Positions 1 through 5,391 of a DNA stretch of 7,168 bases are shown here, one piece after another. The notes under the pieces were generated by a model that did not search any database, was not told where the DNA came from, and worked only from the letters and a program-made list of their open reading frames with translations. The first letter of the stretch is position 1. Every line of letters starts with the position of its first letter. The position numbers and the translations under genes were made by a program. Origin of the DNA: a bacterium (GTDB taxonomy: Bacteria; Patescibacteria; Paceibacteria; UBA9973); the NCBI GenBank assembly GCA_021813235.1, contig JAKALG010000038.1, forward strand, positions 1 through 7,168, written 5' to 3'.

Positions 1-1513
1 TTTTGTTTTCTTTTCGAACATACTCTCTATCTTCCAACGTTTTCATTATGGATGCATAAGTAGAAGGTCTGCCTATGTCTCGAGCCTCGAGTTCTTTAAT
101 GAGTCCTGCTTCACTATATCTATTTGGCGGTTCAGTAAACTTTTCTTCTTTAATAAGGTTCAACAATTTTAATTTATCTCCCTTTTTTACTTCCGGCAAT
201 TCAAAATCTTCTCCGATACTATCTCTATCAACTTCTAACCAGCCAGAGAAAAGGATTCTAGAACCCGTGGCGGTGAAGTCAGGGAATTCGAATTTCTCTT
301 TCCCTGAAGCTGGGCTATTTTTAGAAACCGGGTTTAGAGGATTCTTTTTTAACCCGGTTTCGGAAGCCTCGTGCTCTACGTTTGCACTTATTTTCGTCTT
401 TAACAATTTCGCATCAGCCATTTGTGAAGAGACAGCACGCTCCCAGATCAATCTATAAAGTCTTTGCTGTTCATCTGTGCCAGCCAACATATTTTCTATA
501 TGAGTTGGACGGATAGCCTCGTGTGCTTCTTGAGCATTTTTTGATTTAGTTTTGTAAACTCTTGCTTGTGCAAAATTTTTACCATATTTCTTTTCAACCA
601 AAGAAACTATTTGTGATTGAGCGACGAGAGATATATTTGTACTGTCTGTACGCATATATGTGATATGTCCAGCTTCGTAAAGTTTCTGGGCTATTTGCAT
701 TGTTCTAGAAGGAGAATATCCAAGGCGGGAGCTCGCAGTTTGTTGCAAAGTGGAAGTTGTGAAGGGTGCACGAGGGACTCTTTTTTGTTCTGATTCTTTT
801 ACATCAGTTACAAACCAATCTTTACTATTACCTTCTTCCATTATTTTTTCTACCACTTTTTCATCTCTGGGTTCAATAGAACAATTTAAAGTAAGCTTTC
901 CTTTTTTGGGAGTTTCAAAAAGTCCTAATATTTTCCAATATTTTTCAGGAACAAAAGCGCGGATTTCTCTTTCGCGTTCCATTATTATGCGAAGTGCGGG
1001 GGATTGAACTCTTCCTGCAGAAAGTCCATATCGTACTTTTTTCCAAATAAGTCCTGATAAATCATAACCTACAAGTCTATCGAGTACTCGTCTTGCTTCT
1101 TGAGCTTTTCTTAGGGCAGTGTCTATTTTTCTAGGATTTTTTAATGCTTCTTCTACTGCCTCTTTAGTTATTTCATAAAAAGCTACACGTTTGATGGGAG
1201 ACTTTACTCTCTTATCTGCTTTTAATAATTCTTCAATATGCCAAGCTATCGCTTCTCCTTCGCGGTCAGGGTCTGTCGCTAATAATATTTCTGTTGCTTT
1301 TTCTCCGAGAGATTGGAGTTCATGAACTACTTTTTCTTTACCTTTTGAAATTTCATAATGCGGAATGAAACCGCCAGGAATATCTATCGCTATTTTATTT
1401 GATTTTGGTAAATCACGGATATGTCCAATAGAAGCACGCACTGTGTATGCGCCTTCCAAATATTTTTCAATAGTCTTTGCTTTTGATGGTGATTCAACAA
1501 TGAGTAATTTCAT
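1..1513 (-). CDS. topA: DNA topoisomerase I (type IA), N-terminal 504 residues; C-terminus beyond left edge
   Basis: Type IA topoisomerase, which relaxes negative supercoils through a transient 5'-phosphotyrosine link to one DNA strand. Translating down from the ATG at 1513 gives an open frame to the window edge. It starts MKLLIVESPSKAKTIEKYL, the first Toprim motif with the catalytic Glu. The metal-binding DPDREGEAIAWH motif begins at residue 81, SAGRVQSPALR at about 165, and the active-site tyrosine is Y286 in GHITYMRTDS. These motifs in this order make the family call secure. The C-terminal part, where zinc-ribbon repeats would lie, is not visible. Residues of about 380-410, before FTATGSRILFSGWLEV, look like an insertion and contain a perfect DNA palindrome (listed separately). 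No Shine-Dalgarno sequence precedes the ATG; a promoter and a CTAG heptad array do. topA and dprA are often neighbours (smf-topA in Bacillus); here both are on the minus strand but separated by a small plus-strand gene. Confidence 0.97.
   Translation of the reverse strand, partial: MKLLIVESPSKAKTIEKYLEGAYTVRASIGHIRDLPKSNKIAIDIPGGFIPHYEISKGKEKVVHELQSLGEKATEILLATDPDREGEAIAWHIEELLKADKRVKSPIKRVAFYEITKEAVEEALKNPRKIDTALRKAQEARRVLDRLVGYDLSGLIWKKVRYGLSAGRVQSPALRIIMEREREIRAFVPEKYWKILGLFETPKKGKLTLNCSIEPRDEKVVEKIMEEGNSKDWFVTDVKESEQKRVPRAPFTTSTLQQTASSRLGYSPSRTMQIAQKLYEAGHITYMRTDSTNISLVAQSQIVSLVEKKYGKNFAQARVYKTKSKNAQEAHEAIRPTHIENMLAGTDEQQRLYRLIWERAVSSQMADAKLLKTKISANVEHEASETGLKKNPLNPVSKNSPASGKEKFEFPDFTATGSRILFSGWLEVDRDSIGEDFELPEVKKGDKLKLLNLIKEEKFTEPPNRYSEAGLIKELEARDIGRPSTYASIMKTLEDREYVRKENK
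324..361. repeat. Perfect inverted repeat embedded in topA
   Basis: The 11-base arms GAAACCGGGTT (324-334) and AACCCGGTTTC (351-361) are exact reverse complements around a 16-base loop. The element lies in frame in topA, covering about residues 385-397, in a Ser/Pro/Asn/Lys-rich stretch that interrupts an otherwise conserved domain. It could be an inserted palindromic element tolerated in a surface loop, or a chance product of drift. The repeat itself is seen directly; the insertion origin is inference. Confidence 0.75.
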
Positions 1514-1522
1514 AAATTTTTT

Positions 1523-1557
1523 CTAGTCCCTAGCAACTAGTCACTAGTACCTAACTC
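1523..1557 (-). repeat. Heptanucleotide-phased CTAG array in the topA leader
   Basis: Five consecutive 7-base units start with CTAG or CTAA: CTAGTCC, CTAGCAA, CTAGTCA, CTAGTAC, CTAACTC (plus-strand reading, at 1523, 1530, 1537, 1544, 1551). The first four bases are nearly constant and the last three vary. The array ends 9 bases before the topA start codon and sits where the transcript from the predicted topA promoter would begin, so most of the leader would be array. A related array precedes ftsQ at 4433-4503. Confidence 0.8.
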
Positions 1558-1560
1558 ACA

Positions 1561-1589
1561 GTATTACACGAAAACTAATTTTTTGGCAA
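1561..1589 (-). promoter_or_regulatory. Predicted topA promoter
   Basis: On the minus strand a -35 box TTGCCA (1589-1584) is followed by a 17-base spacer and a -10 box TAATAC (1566-1561). The expected start is near 1554, about 40 bases before the topA ATG. The spacing is ideal and each box matches consensus well (5/6 and 4/6). Confidence 0.6.
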
Positions 1590-1606
1590 ATTTAGCTAGT
1601 AAATTT
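1588..1606. repeat. Inverted repeat between divergent promoters
   Basis: AAATTTA (1588-1594) and TAAATTT (1600-1606) are perfect 7-base arms around GCTAG. The repeat overlaps the upstream end of the topA -35 box and lies just before the -35 box of the divergent 118-aa gene. That position would suit an operator acting on both promoters, but the arms are entirely A/T, so chance is quite possible. Confidence 0.4.
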
Positions 1607-1618
1607 GAGAAGATAAAA

Positions 1619-1647
1619 TTGACTTTTTTATCTATATATGCTATATT
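1619..1647 (+). promoter_or_regulatory. Predicted promoter of the 118-aa gene
   Basis: A -35 box TTGACT (1619-1624), a 17-base spacer and a -10 box TATATT (1642-1647) each match consensus at 5 of 6 positions. Transcription would start near 1654, giving a leader of about 63 bases before the ATG at 1717. Confidence 0.65.
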
Positions 1648-1704
1648 ATAGTAAAATAAATTGGCTTTAGATTTTTGACAAATTTCAATAAAAATAACTT
1701 TCCT

Positions 1705-1711
1705 GAGGAGG
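1705..1711 (+). promoter_or_regulatory. Strong Shine-Dalgarno site deciding the start at 1717
   Basis: GAGGAGG lies five bases before the ATG at 1717. It is the strongest ribosome binding site in the window, and it fixes the start there rather than at an in-frame TTG at 1675, which would place this site inside the coding region. Confidence 0.85.
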
Positions 1712-1716
1712 AAAAA

Positions 1717-2073
1717 ATGAAAAATATATTAGTACTCAAACCAGATTCGATTAGTGGTTTTTCTTATTCTTTTGCTAAAGGGATGGTTGATCGATTTGAT
1801 CAGCTACTTAAAGAAGATCGTATTTATGAAATGTATTCTTCTGGAGGATTTCGACAATTAACTCCCATAGCAAAAAATTTGATTCATTATCTAAAAAATC
1901 AAATACCCTATGCTGGTTGGGAGAAAATAAGTATTTCAGTAGAATATGCAGATTACAGTGAACACAATCATCTCGATGAAAAAGCGGTTCAAAGAACATT
2001 TGACGAGCTTAAAGAAAAAATAATTAAAGCATTAAACGAAAGCTATACTTTTATAGGAAGTTTTATGGAATAA
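1717..2073 (+). CDS. Hypothetical 118-aa protein, unrecognised family
   Basis: I do not recognise this protein. It starts MKNILVLKPDSISGFSYSF and ends at TAA 2071-2073. It has no signal peptide, no membrane segment and no cysteine pairs. The middle (KNLIHYLKNQIPY, WEKISISVEYADY) suggests alternating helix and strand, and the C-terminal third from about residue 83 looks like one long charged helix (AVQRTFDELKEKIIKAL). It should therefore be a small soluble alpha/beta protein. Promoter, strong ribosome binding site and terminator are all its own, so it is probably expressed alone and perhaps well. It lies between topA and dprA but faces the other way. That it is a real gene is well supported; its function is unknown. 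Confidence 0.85.
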   Translation: MKNILVLKPDSISGFSYSFAKGMVDRFDQLLKEDRIYEMYSSGGFRQLTPIAKNLIHYLKNQIPYAGWEKISISVEYADYSEHNHLDEKAVQRTFDELKEKIIKALNESYTFIGSFME

Positions 2074-2086
2074 GCCACACAAAAAG

Positions 2087-2117
2087 CCACACGACTTCTG
2101 TGTGGTTTTTTGTTTTT
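2087..2117 (+). terminator. Hairpin terminator of the 118-aa gene, possibly bidirectional
   Basis: CCACAC (2087-2092) and GTGTGG (2100-2105) form a stem with a 7-base loop, followed by TTTTTTGTTTTT. On the minus strand the same stem is followed by CTTTTTG, so it could also end dprA transcription, whose stop codon lies at 2116-2118. A second GCCACAC at 2074-2080 duplicates the left arm and would allow an alternative, longer-looped hairpin. Confidence 0.85.
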
Positions 2118-2976
2118 ATGCTAATTTAATTTCACCCAATTCTTCTTTAATTAATTCTTTTATTTCCATTATAGAAAGGATTGCATTCGCGTTTGGAATC
2201 GGCATTTTCATTGCGCGAATTAAGTCGTCACGAGGCACTGGCTCACGAAGTAAATCTACTACTTTTTTCTCTTCTGGCGATAAATCTGCAAAAAGTGTCG
2301 CTTGTTTTTCTTTATCTTTTTTAATTTCAAAACCAAGTGCTTCCAGCACATCTTCTGCACAAGTGACAGGTGTCGCTCCTTGTTTGATTAATTTATTTGT
2401 TCCTTTTGAATTTGAAGAGGAAATAGAGCCAGGTACGACGAGCACATCTCTATTGTATTCTGTTGCGAGCCTAGCAGTGATGAGCGTGCCAGACTTTTCT
2501 TCCGCTTCTATTATGAGTACTGATTTTGAAATTCCAGCCATTAATCTATTGCGCATTGGAAAGCTCCATTGTGTCGCTTTGAAATCCGGTTCAAATTCAG
2601 AAATCAAACATCCGCCATTTTCTACGACTTCTCTCATCAATCGTACATTCGTTTTCGGATAAATTGCTTCGTCAGAAAGTCCAGAGCCGGGAAAGACGAG
2701 TGTCGTGAGTCCAACTTGCATTGCTTTCTTATGTGCTATCGTATCTATACCAATAGCGAAGCCAGAAACTATGGCTATTGGGTATCCTTTTAATCCGGCA
2801 ATTATTTTTTCGCAAGCATCTTTGCCGTATGAAGTAAATTTGCGTGAGCCAACGACAGATAAATAAATCAAGTTTTCTTTTGGCAATTCGCCAATAATAT
2901 AGAGCTGTTCTGGTGGTTGTGGAATTTCCAATAATGCTTTTGGAAATTCTTTTTTTAGTAATTTTCTTATTTTCAT
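2116..2976 (-). CDS. dprA: DNA processing protein DprA/Smf
   Basis: DprA binds incoming single-stranded DNA in the cytoplasm and loads RecA during natural transformation. The 286-aa protein carries the Rossmann-like core motifs in order: VVGSR (41-45), SGFAIGIDTIAHKKA (71-85), FPGSGL...YP (95-107), FPMRNR (139-144), SGTLITA (162-168) and VPGSI (181-185). A small C-terminal domain (about 231-286) fits the winged helix found in many DprA proteins. The N-terminal SAM-like domain is short (about 25 residues), so this is a compact version. The start at 2976 has no clear Shine-Dalgarno site. A weak TATAAC (3000-2995) might serve as a -10 box, but no good -35 was found. The gene lies upstream of topA on the same strand but is separated by a convergent gene and terminator, so cotranscription is unlikely. 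Its presence suggests DNA uptake ability, which this window alone cannot prove. Confidence 0.96.
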   Translation of the reverse strand: MKIRKLLKKEFPKALLEIPQPPEQLYIIGELPKENLIYLSVVGSRKFTSYGKDACEKIIAGLKGYPIAIVSGFAIGIDTIAHKKAMQVGLTTLVFPGSGLSDEAIYPKTNVRLMREVVENGGCLISEFEPDFKATQWSFPMRNRLMAGISKSVLIIEAEEKSGTLITARLATEYNRDVLVVPGSISSSNSKGTNKLIKQGATPVTCAEDVLEALGFEIKKDKEKQATLFADLSPEEKKVVDLLREPVPRDDLIRAMKMPIPNANAILSIMEIKELIKEELGEIKLA

Positions 2977-3000
2977 AATTTTATCTACGGTTTTGTTATA

Positions 3001-3081
3001 TTCAAAAAAGAACCCGGATATTTTTTTACTAAAAAATTCCTCAAGACTCGCGCCGTCGCGCTCCGTAGGTTCTTTTTAGAA
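3001..3081. repeat. Large imperfect hairpin in the dprA-serS intergenic region
   Basis: The outer arms 3001-3014 and 3068-3081 match as reverse complements at 13 of 14 positions; the perfect part is AAAAAGAACC (3005-3014) with GGTTCTTTTT (3068-3077). Inside are a small hairpin ATTTTTT/AAAAAAT (3020-3037) and a GC-rich patch around CGCGCCGTCGCG (3049-3060) that stands out from the AT-rich surroundings. It lies between the starts of the divergent dprA and serS genes and upstream of the serS promoter. It could be a degenerate palindromic element or a structured regulatory site. Confidence 0.6.
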
Positions 3082-3124
3082 CAAACAAAACCTTCGACTT
3101 CTCTAAAACATACTTCTGTAACTT

Positions 3125-3153
3125 TTGTAATTATAGCAAGTTTGTTATATAAT
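3125..3153 (+). promoter_or_regulatory. Predicted serS promoter giving a leaderless transcript
   Basis: A -35 box TTGTAA (3125-3130), a 17-base spacer and a perfect -10 box TATAAT (3148-3153). Only six bases (GGAAGA) separate the -10 box from the serS ATG at 3160, so transcription should begin at or within a base or two of the start codon. Confidence 0.65.
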
Positions 3154-3159
3154 GGAAGA

Positions 3160-4428
3160 ATGTTAGACATCAAATTTATTCGCGAAAATAAAGAAATAGT
3201 GCAGGAAGGAGCAAAGAAAAAGCTCATAGAAATTGATATTGATAAATTAGTTTCTCTTGATGATGATCGCTTGAAACAGTTGAAAGAAGTGGAAGATTTG
3301 AGAAGTGAGGTAAATAAAGTTTCAAATGAAATTTCCCGTAATCAAGATTCTGCTCAAAAAATGCAGTTGATAGAAGAGATGCGTGCTGTCAAAGAAGACA
3401 TCAAACAGAAAGAAGAAAAGTTAAAGACAACTATGCAAGAATGGCAAAAAATGATGTTGGAAGTGCCGAATGTCCCAGACATTTCTGTCCCTGCCGGAAA
3501 AAGTGATGAAGAAAATGTTGAAGTCAGAGCTTGGGGAGAAAAACCAACATTTTCTTTTACTCCTAAAGATCATGTAGCTATTGTAGAGAGTCTTGACCTT
3601 GCAGATTTTGAAAGAGGAACGAAAGTTTCTGGTTTCCGCGGGTATTTTATGAAGAATGATGGAGCATTATTATTTTTTGCACTCTGGCAGTATTTTTTAG
3701 ATTATTTTGTGAAACAAGGTTATACACCAATGATCGTCCCTTCTCTTGTTAGAAAAGAAACATTAATGGGCACGGGTTATATACCTGGAGGTGAAGATGA
3801 TTTATATAAAACACAAGATGGAGAATATTTAGCTGGTACCGCAGAAGTCGCTATGATGTCTTACTACTCTGGAGAAGTTTTGAAAAAAGAAGATTTACCG
3901 AAAAAGTTTATTGCTTTCTCTCCTTGTTTTAGACGTGAAGCTGGAGCTCATGGAAAAGATGTGAAAGGTCTCATTAGAGTACACGAATTTTTTAAACTAG
4001 AGCAAGTATTGTTGTGTGAAGCCAATCATGAAGAGTCTGTAAAATTTCATGAAGAAATCACAAACCATGTAGAACATTTGATGCAAGAGCTTGGTATACC
4101 CTATCGTGTAGTTGTGAATTGCGGAGGAGACTTAGGGCTAGGACAAGTAAAAAAATATGATATTGAAGCTTGGATGCCTTCTCAAGAAAAATATAGAGAA
4201 ACACATTCCTCGTCTTATTTCCATGATTTTCAAACCCGCAGACTCAATATTAAGTACAAAGATGTAGAAGGAAAATTAAAGTATGTTCACTCTTTAAATA
4301 ATACAGCTTGTGCCACGAGTAGATTACCAGCAGCCATACTTGAAAACTATCAGCAAGCTGATGGCACAATCAAAATCCCAGAAGTATTGAGGAAATATAT
4401 GGGAGGGAAAGAATTTATAATTAAATAG
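3160..4428 (+). CDS. serS: Seryl-tRNA synthetase
   Basis: Class II aminoacyl-tRNA synthetase that charges tRNA(Ser), and tRNA(Sec) where present, with serine in the cytoplasm. The 422-aa product starts MLDIKFIRENKEIV, a characteristic SerRS N-terminus, which selects this ATG over an in-frame TTG at 3142. Residues of about 30-100 are a Lys/Glu-rich coiled coil that would contact the tRNA long arm. The catalytic domain shows GTAE (226-229, serine pocket), motif 2 with FRREAG (257-262) and motif 3 around R388 and ILENYQ (393-398), ending IPEVLRKYMGG. Length is normal for the family. Motif 3 reads LNNTACATSR rather than the LNGSGLAVGR seen in many bacteria, resembling a variant I associate with eukaryotic and some bacterial enzymes. 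There is no terminator before ftsQ 78 bases downstream, so readthrough into ftsQ is possible. Confidence 0.97.
   Translation: MLDIKFIRENKEIVQEGAKKKLIEIDIDKLVSLDDDRLKQLKEVEDLRSEVNKVSNEISRNQDSAQKMQLIEEMRAVKEDIKQKEEKLKTTMQEWQKMMLEVPNVPDISVPAGKSDEENVEVRAWGEKPTFSFTPKDHVAIVESLDLADFERGTKVSGFRGYFMKNDGALLFFALWQYFLDYFVKQGYTPMIVPSLVRKETLMGTGYIPGGEDDLYKTQDGEYLAGTAEVAMMSYYSGEVLKKEDLPKKFIAFSPCFRREAGAHGKDVKGLIRVHEFFKLEQVLLCEANHEESVKFHEEITNHVEHLMQELGIPYRVVVNCGGDLGLGQVKKYDIEAWMPSQEKYRETHSSSYFHDFQTRRLNIKYKDVEGKLKYVHSLNNTACATSRLPAAILENYQQADGTIKIPEVLRKYMGGKEFIIK
4416..4421 (+). promoter_or_regulatory. Candidate -10 box for ftsQ
   Basis: A perfect TATAAT lies in the last codons of serS. No convincing -35 box sits 16-18 bases upstream. 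If used, transcription would start near 4428, and the heptanucleotide array would form nearly the whole leader of ftsQ, paralleling topA. Low confidence, because TATAAT arises easily in AT-rich DNA. Confidence 0.3.
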
Positions 4429-4432
4429 GCCG

Positions 4433-4503
4433 TTAGGCACTAGGCACTAGGCTCTAGGAAACTAGCTAAAGCCTAAAGCCTAAAGCCTAAAGCCTAAAGC
4501 CTA
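4433..4503 (+). repeat. Heptanucleotide tandem array upstream of ftsQ
   Basis: The array begins with degenerate units TTAGGCA (4433), CTAGGCA (4440), CTAGGCT (4447) and CTAGGAAA (4454, one extra base), then a partial CTAG (4462). Five perfect tandem copies of CTAAAGC follow (4466-4500) and a partial CTA. It ends three bases before the ftsQ ATG. The CTAG/CTAA core and the 7-base period match the array in front of topA. The perfect block is a candidate for slipped-strand copy-number change, which would alter leader length but not coding frame. Confidence 0.85.
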
Positions 4504-4506
4504 TTC

Positions 4507-5391
4507 ATGCAAAAAAGTGTTTTAAATTCTCCGCGTTTCCAAAAGATAAAAAAAGAAAGGAACAAAATTTTGAGAAGGAAAATATTTTTTTTGCTTTTTT
4601 TGCTTGTTTTAATATTGATTGGGCTATCTTTTCTCTCAAAATGGGATAAATTGAATATAAATAACATAGAAATTACAGGCAATAAAGTAATAGAGACGAA
4701 AATGATTGAAGACGTGGTCAAGGAAAAAATTGCTGGTAATTATCTTTACTTTTTTCCAAAAACAAATTTTTTACTTTATCCGAAAGGGGAGATAATAAAA
4801 GAGTTGACTAATAAATTTACGAGACTTAAAAATATTTCGTTAAGTATTAAAAATTTTCAAACATTAGATATTTCCGTAGCAGAGAGAATGACTTTATATA
4901 CATATTGTGGAGACAATCCTCTTTCAAACTTGGGAGCCGAGCTCCCAAGTGAACAGAAATGTTATTTTTTAGATCAGGATGGTTATATTTTTGATGAAGC
5001 TCCATATTTTTCTGGGGAAGTTTATTTAAAATTTTATGGAACAGTAAATAATGGTGACCCATTAAATATCCCTTCTGGTTCTTATTTTTATCAATCGATT
5101 TTTTCCAAATTAATTTCTTTTAAAGACACATTAGAAAAAATAGGGGTGAAACCGGCTGCATTTTATGTGCAAGAAAGTGGAGACATAGAAGTTTATCTTT
5201 CATCTTCTGTAAAATCACAATTGGGGCCAAAAATAATTTTAAAAACTGATTCTGATTTTGATCAAGTGGCAGAAAATTTGCAATCTGTTTTAACCACAGA
5301 ACCTTTCCAATCTGATTTTAAAAATAAATACTCTTCGCTTTTATACATTGACCTCCGCTTCGGGAATAAAGTATACTACAAGTTTAAATAA
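4507..5391 (+). CDS. ftsQ: Cell division protein FtsQ/DivIB-like, POTRA domain
   Basis: Bitopic divisome protein that, in studied bacteria, links FtsB/FtsL to septal wall synthesis. The 294-aa product has a basic cytoplasmic N-terminus (FQKIKKERNKILRRK), one membrane segment at about 25-43, and a POTRA-like domain from about 49 to 125 (INNIEITGNKVI...MIEDVV...LKNISLSIKN...LDISVAERM). The FtsQ beta domain follows, with the typical CYFLDQDGYIF at 152-162. The call rests on this architecture; overall sequence is divergent, as FtsQ usually is. No Shine-Dalgarno site precedes the ATG, only the heptad array. Its TAA stop shares its last A with the ATG of dus (TAATG), so the two are probably translationally coupled. 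A perfect palindrome is embedded around residues 141-148, between the Cys of YTYC and CYFLD. Confidence 0.85.
   Translation: MQKSVLNSPRFQKIKKERNKILRRKIFFLLFLLVLILIGLSFLSKWDKLNINNIEITGNKVIETKMIEDVVKEKIAGNYLYFFPKTNFLLYPKGEIIKELTNKFTRLKNISLSIKNFQTLDISVAERMTLYTYCGDNPLSNLGAELPSEQKCYFLDQDGYIFDEAPYFSGEVYLKFYGTVNNGDPLNIPSGSYFYQSIFSKLISFKDTLEKIGVKPAAFYVQESGDIEVYLSSSVKSQLGPKIILKTDSDFDQVAENLQSVLTTEPFQSDFKNKYSSLLYIDLRFGNKVYYKFK
4928..4950. repeat. Perfect inverted repeat embedded in ftsQ
   Basis: ACTTGGGAGC (4928-4937) and GCTCCCAAGT (4941-4950) are perfect 10-base arms with a 3-base loop CGA, in frame in ftsQ and encoding NLGAELPS. It is GC-richer than the surrounding coding sequence and lies in a loop expected to tolerate length change. 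In RNA it would be a very stable hairpin. Confidence 0.8.

Noticed and set aside
75..1007. Plus-strand open frames at 75-458 and 750-1007
   Set aside because: Both are antisense shadows of topA, Ser/Phe-rich and lacking motifs. The topA motifs on the other strand are unambiguous.
1675..1716. In-frame TTG extension of the 118-aa gene (14 extra residues)
   Set aside because: The extension would swallow the strong Shine-Dalgarno site five bases before the ATG at 1717, and the TTG has no such site of its own.
2102..2662. Long plus-strand open frame of 186 residues opposite dprA
   Set aside because: It is antisense to a clearly conserved DprA. Its Ser/Phe-rich composition is that of a shadow frame, and it has no recognisable domain.
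3142..3159. In-frame TTG extension of serS (six extra residues)
   Set aside because: It would begin before the -10 box, and SerRS proteins typically begin MLDIKFIREN, which is at the ATG at 3160.
2985..3227. Minus-strand 80-residue frame across the dprA-serS gap
   Set aside because: It overlaps the serS start and promoter antisense, and its sequence follows the hairpin repeats rather than a protein-like pattern.
4466..4500. CTAAAGC tandem block as a telomere-like or CRISPR array
   Set aside because: The complement resembles eukaryotic telomere units by coincidence only. The unit is 7 bases with no spacers, which rules out CRISPR, and it is intergenic between bacterial housekeeping genes.
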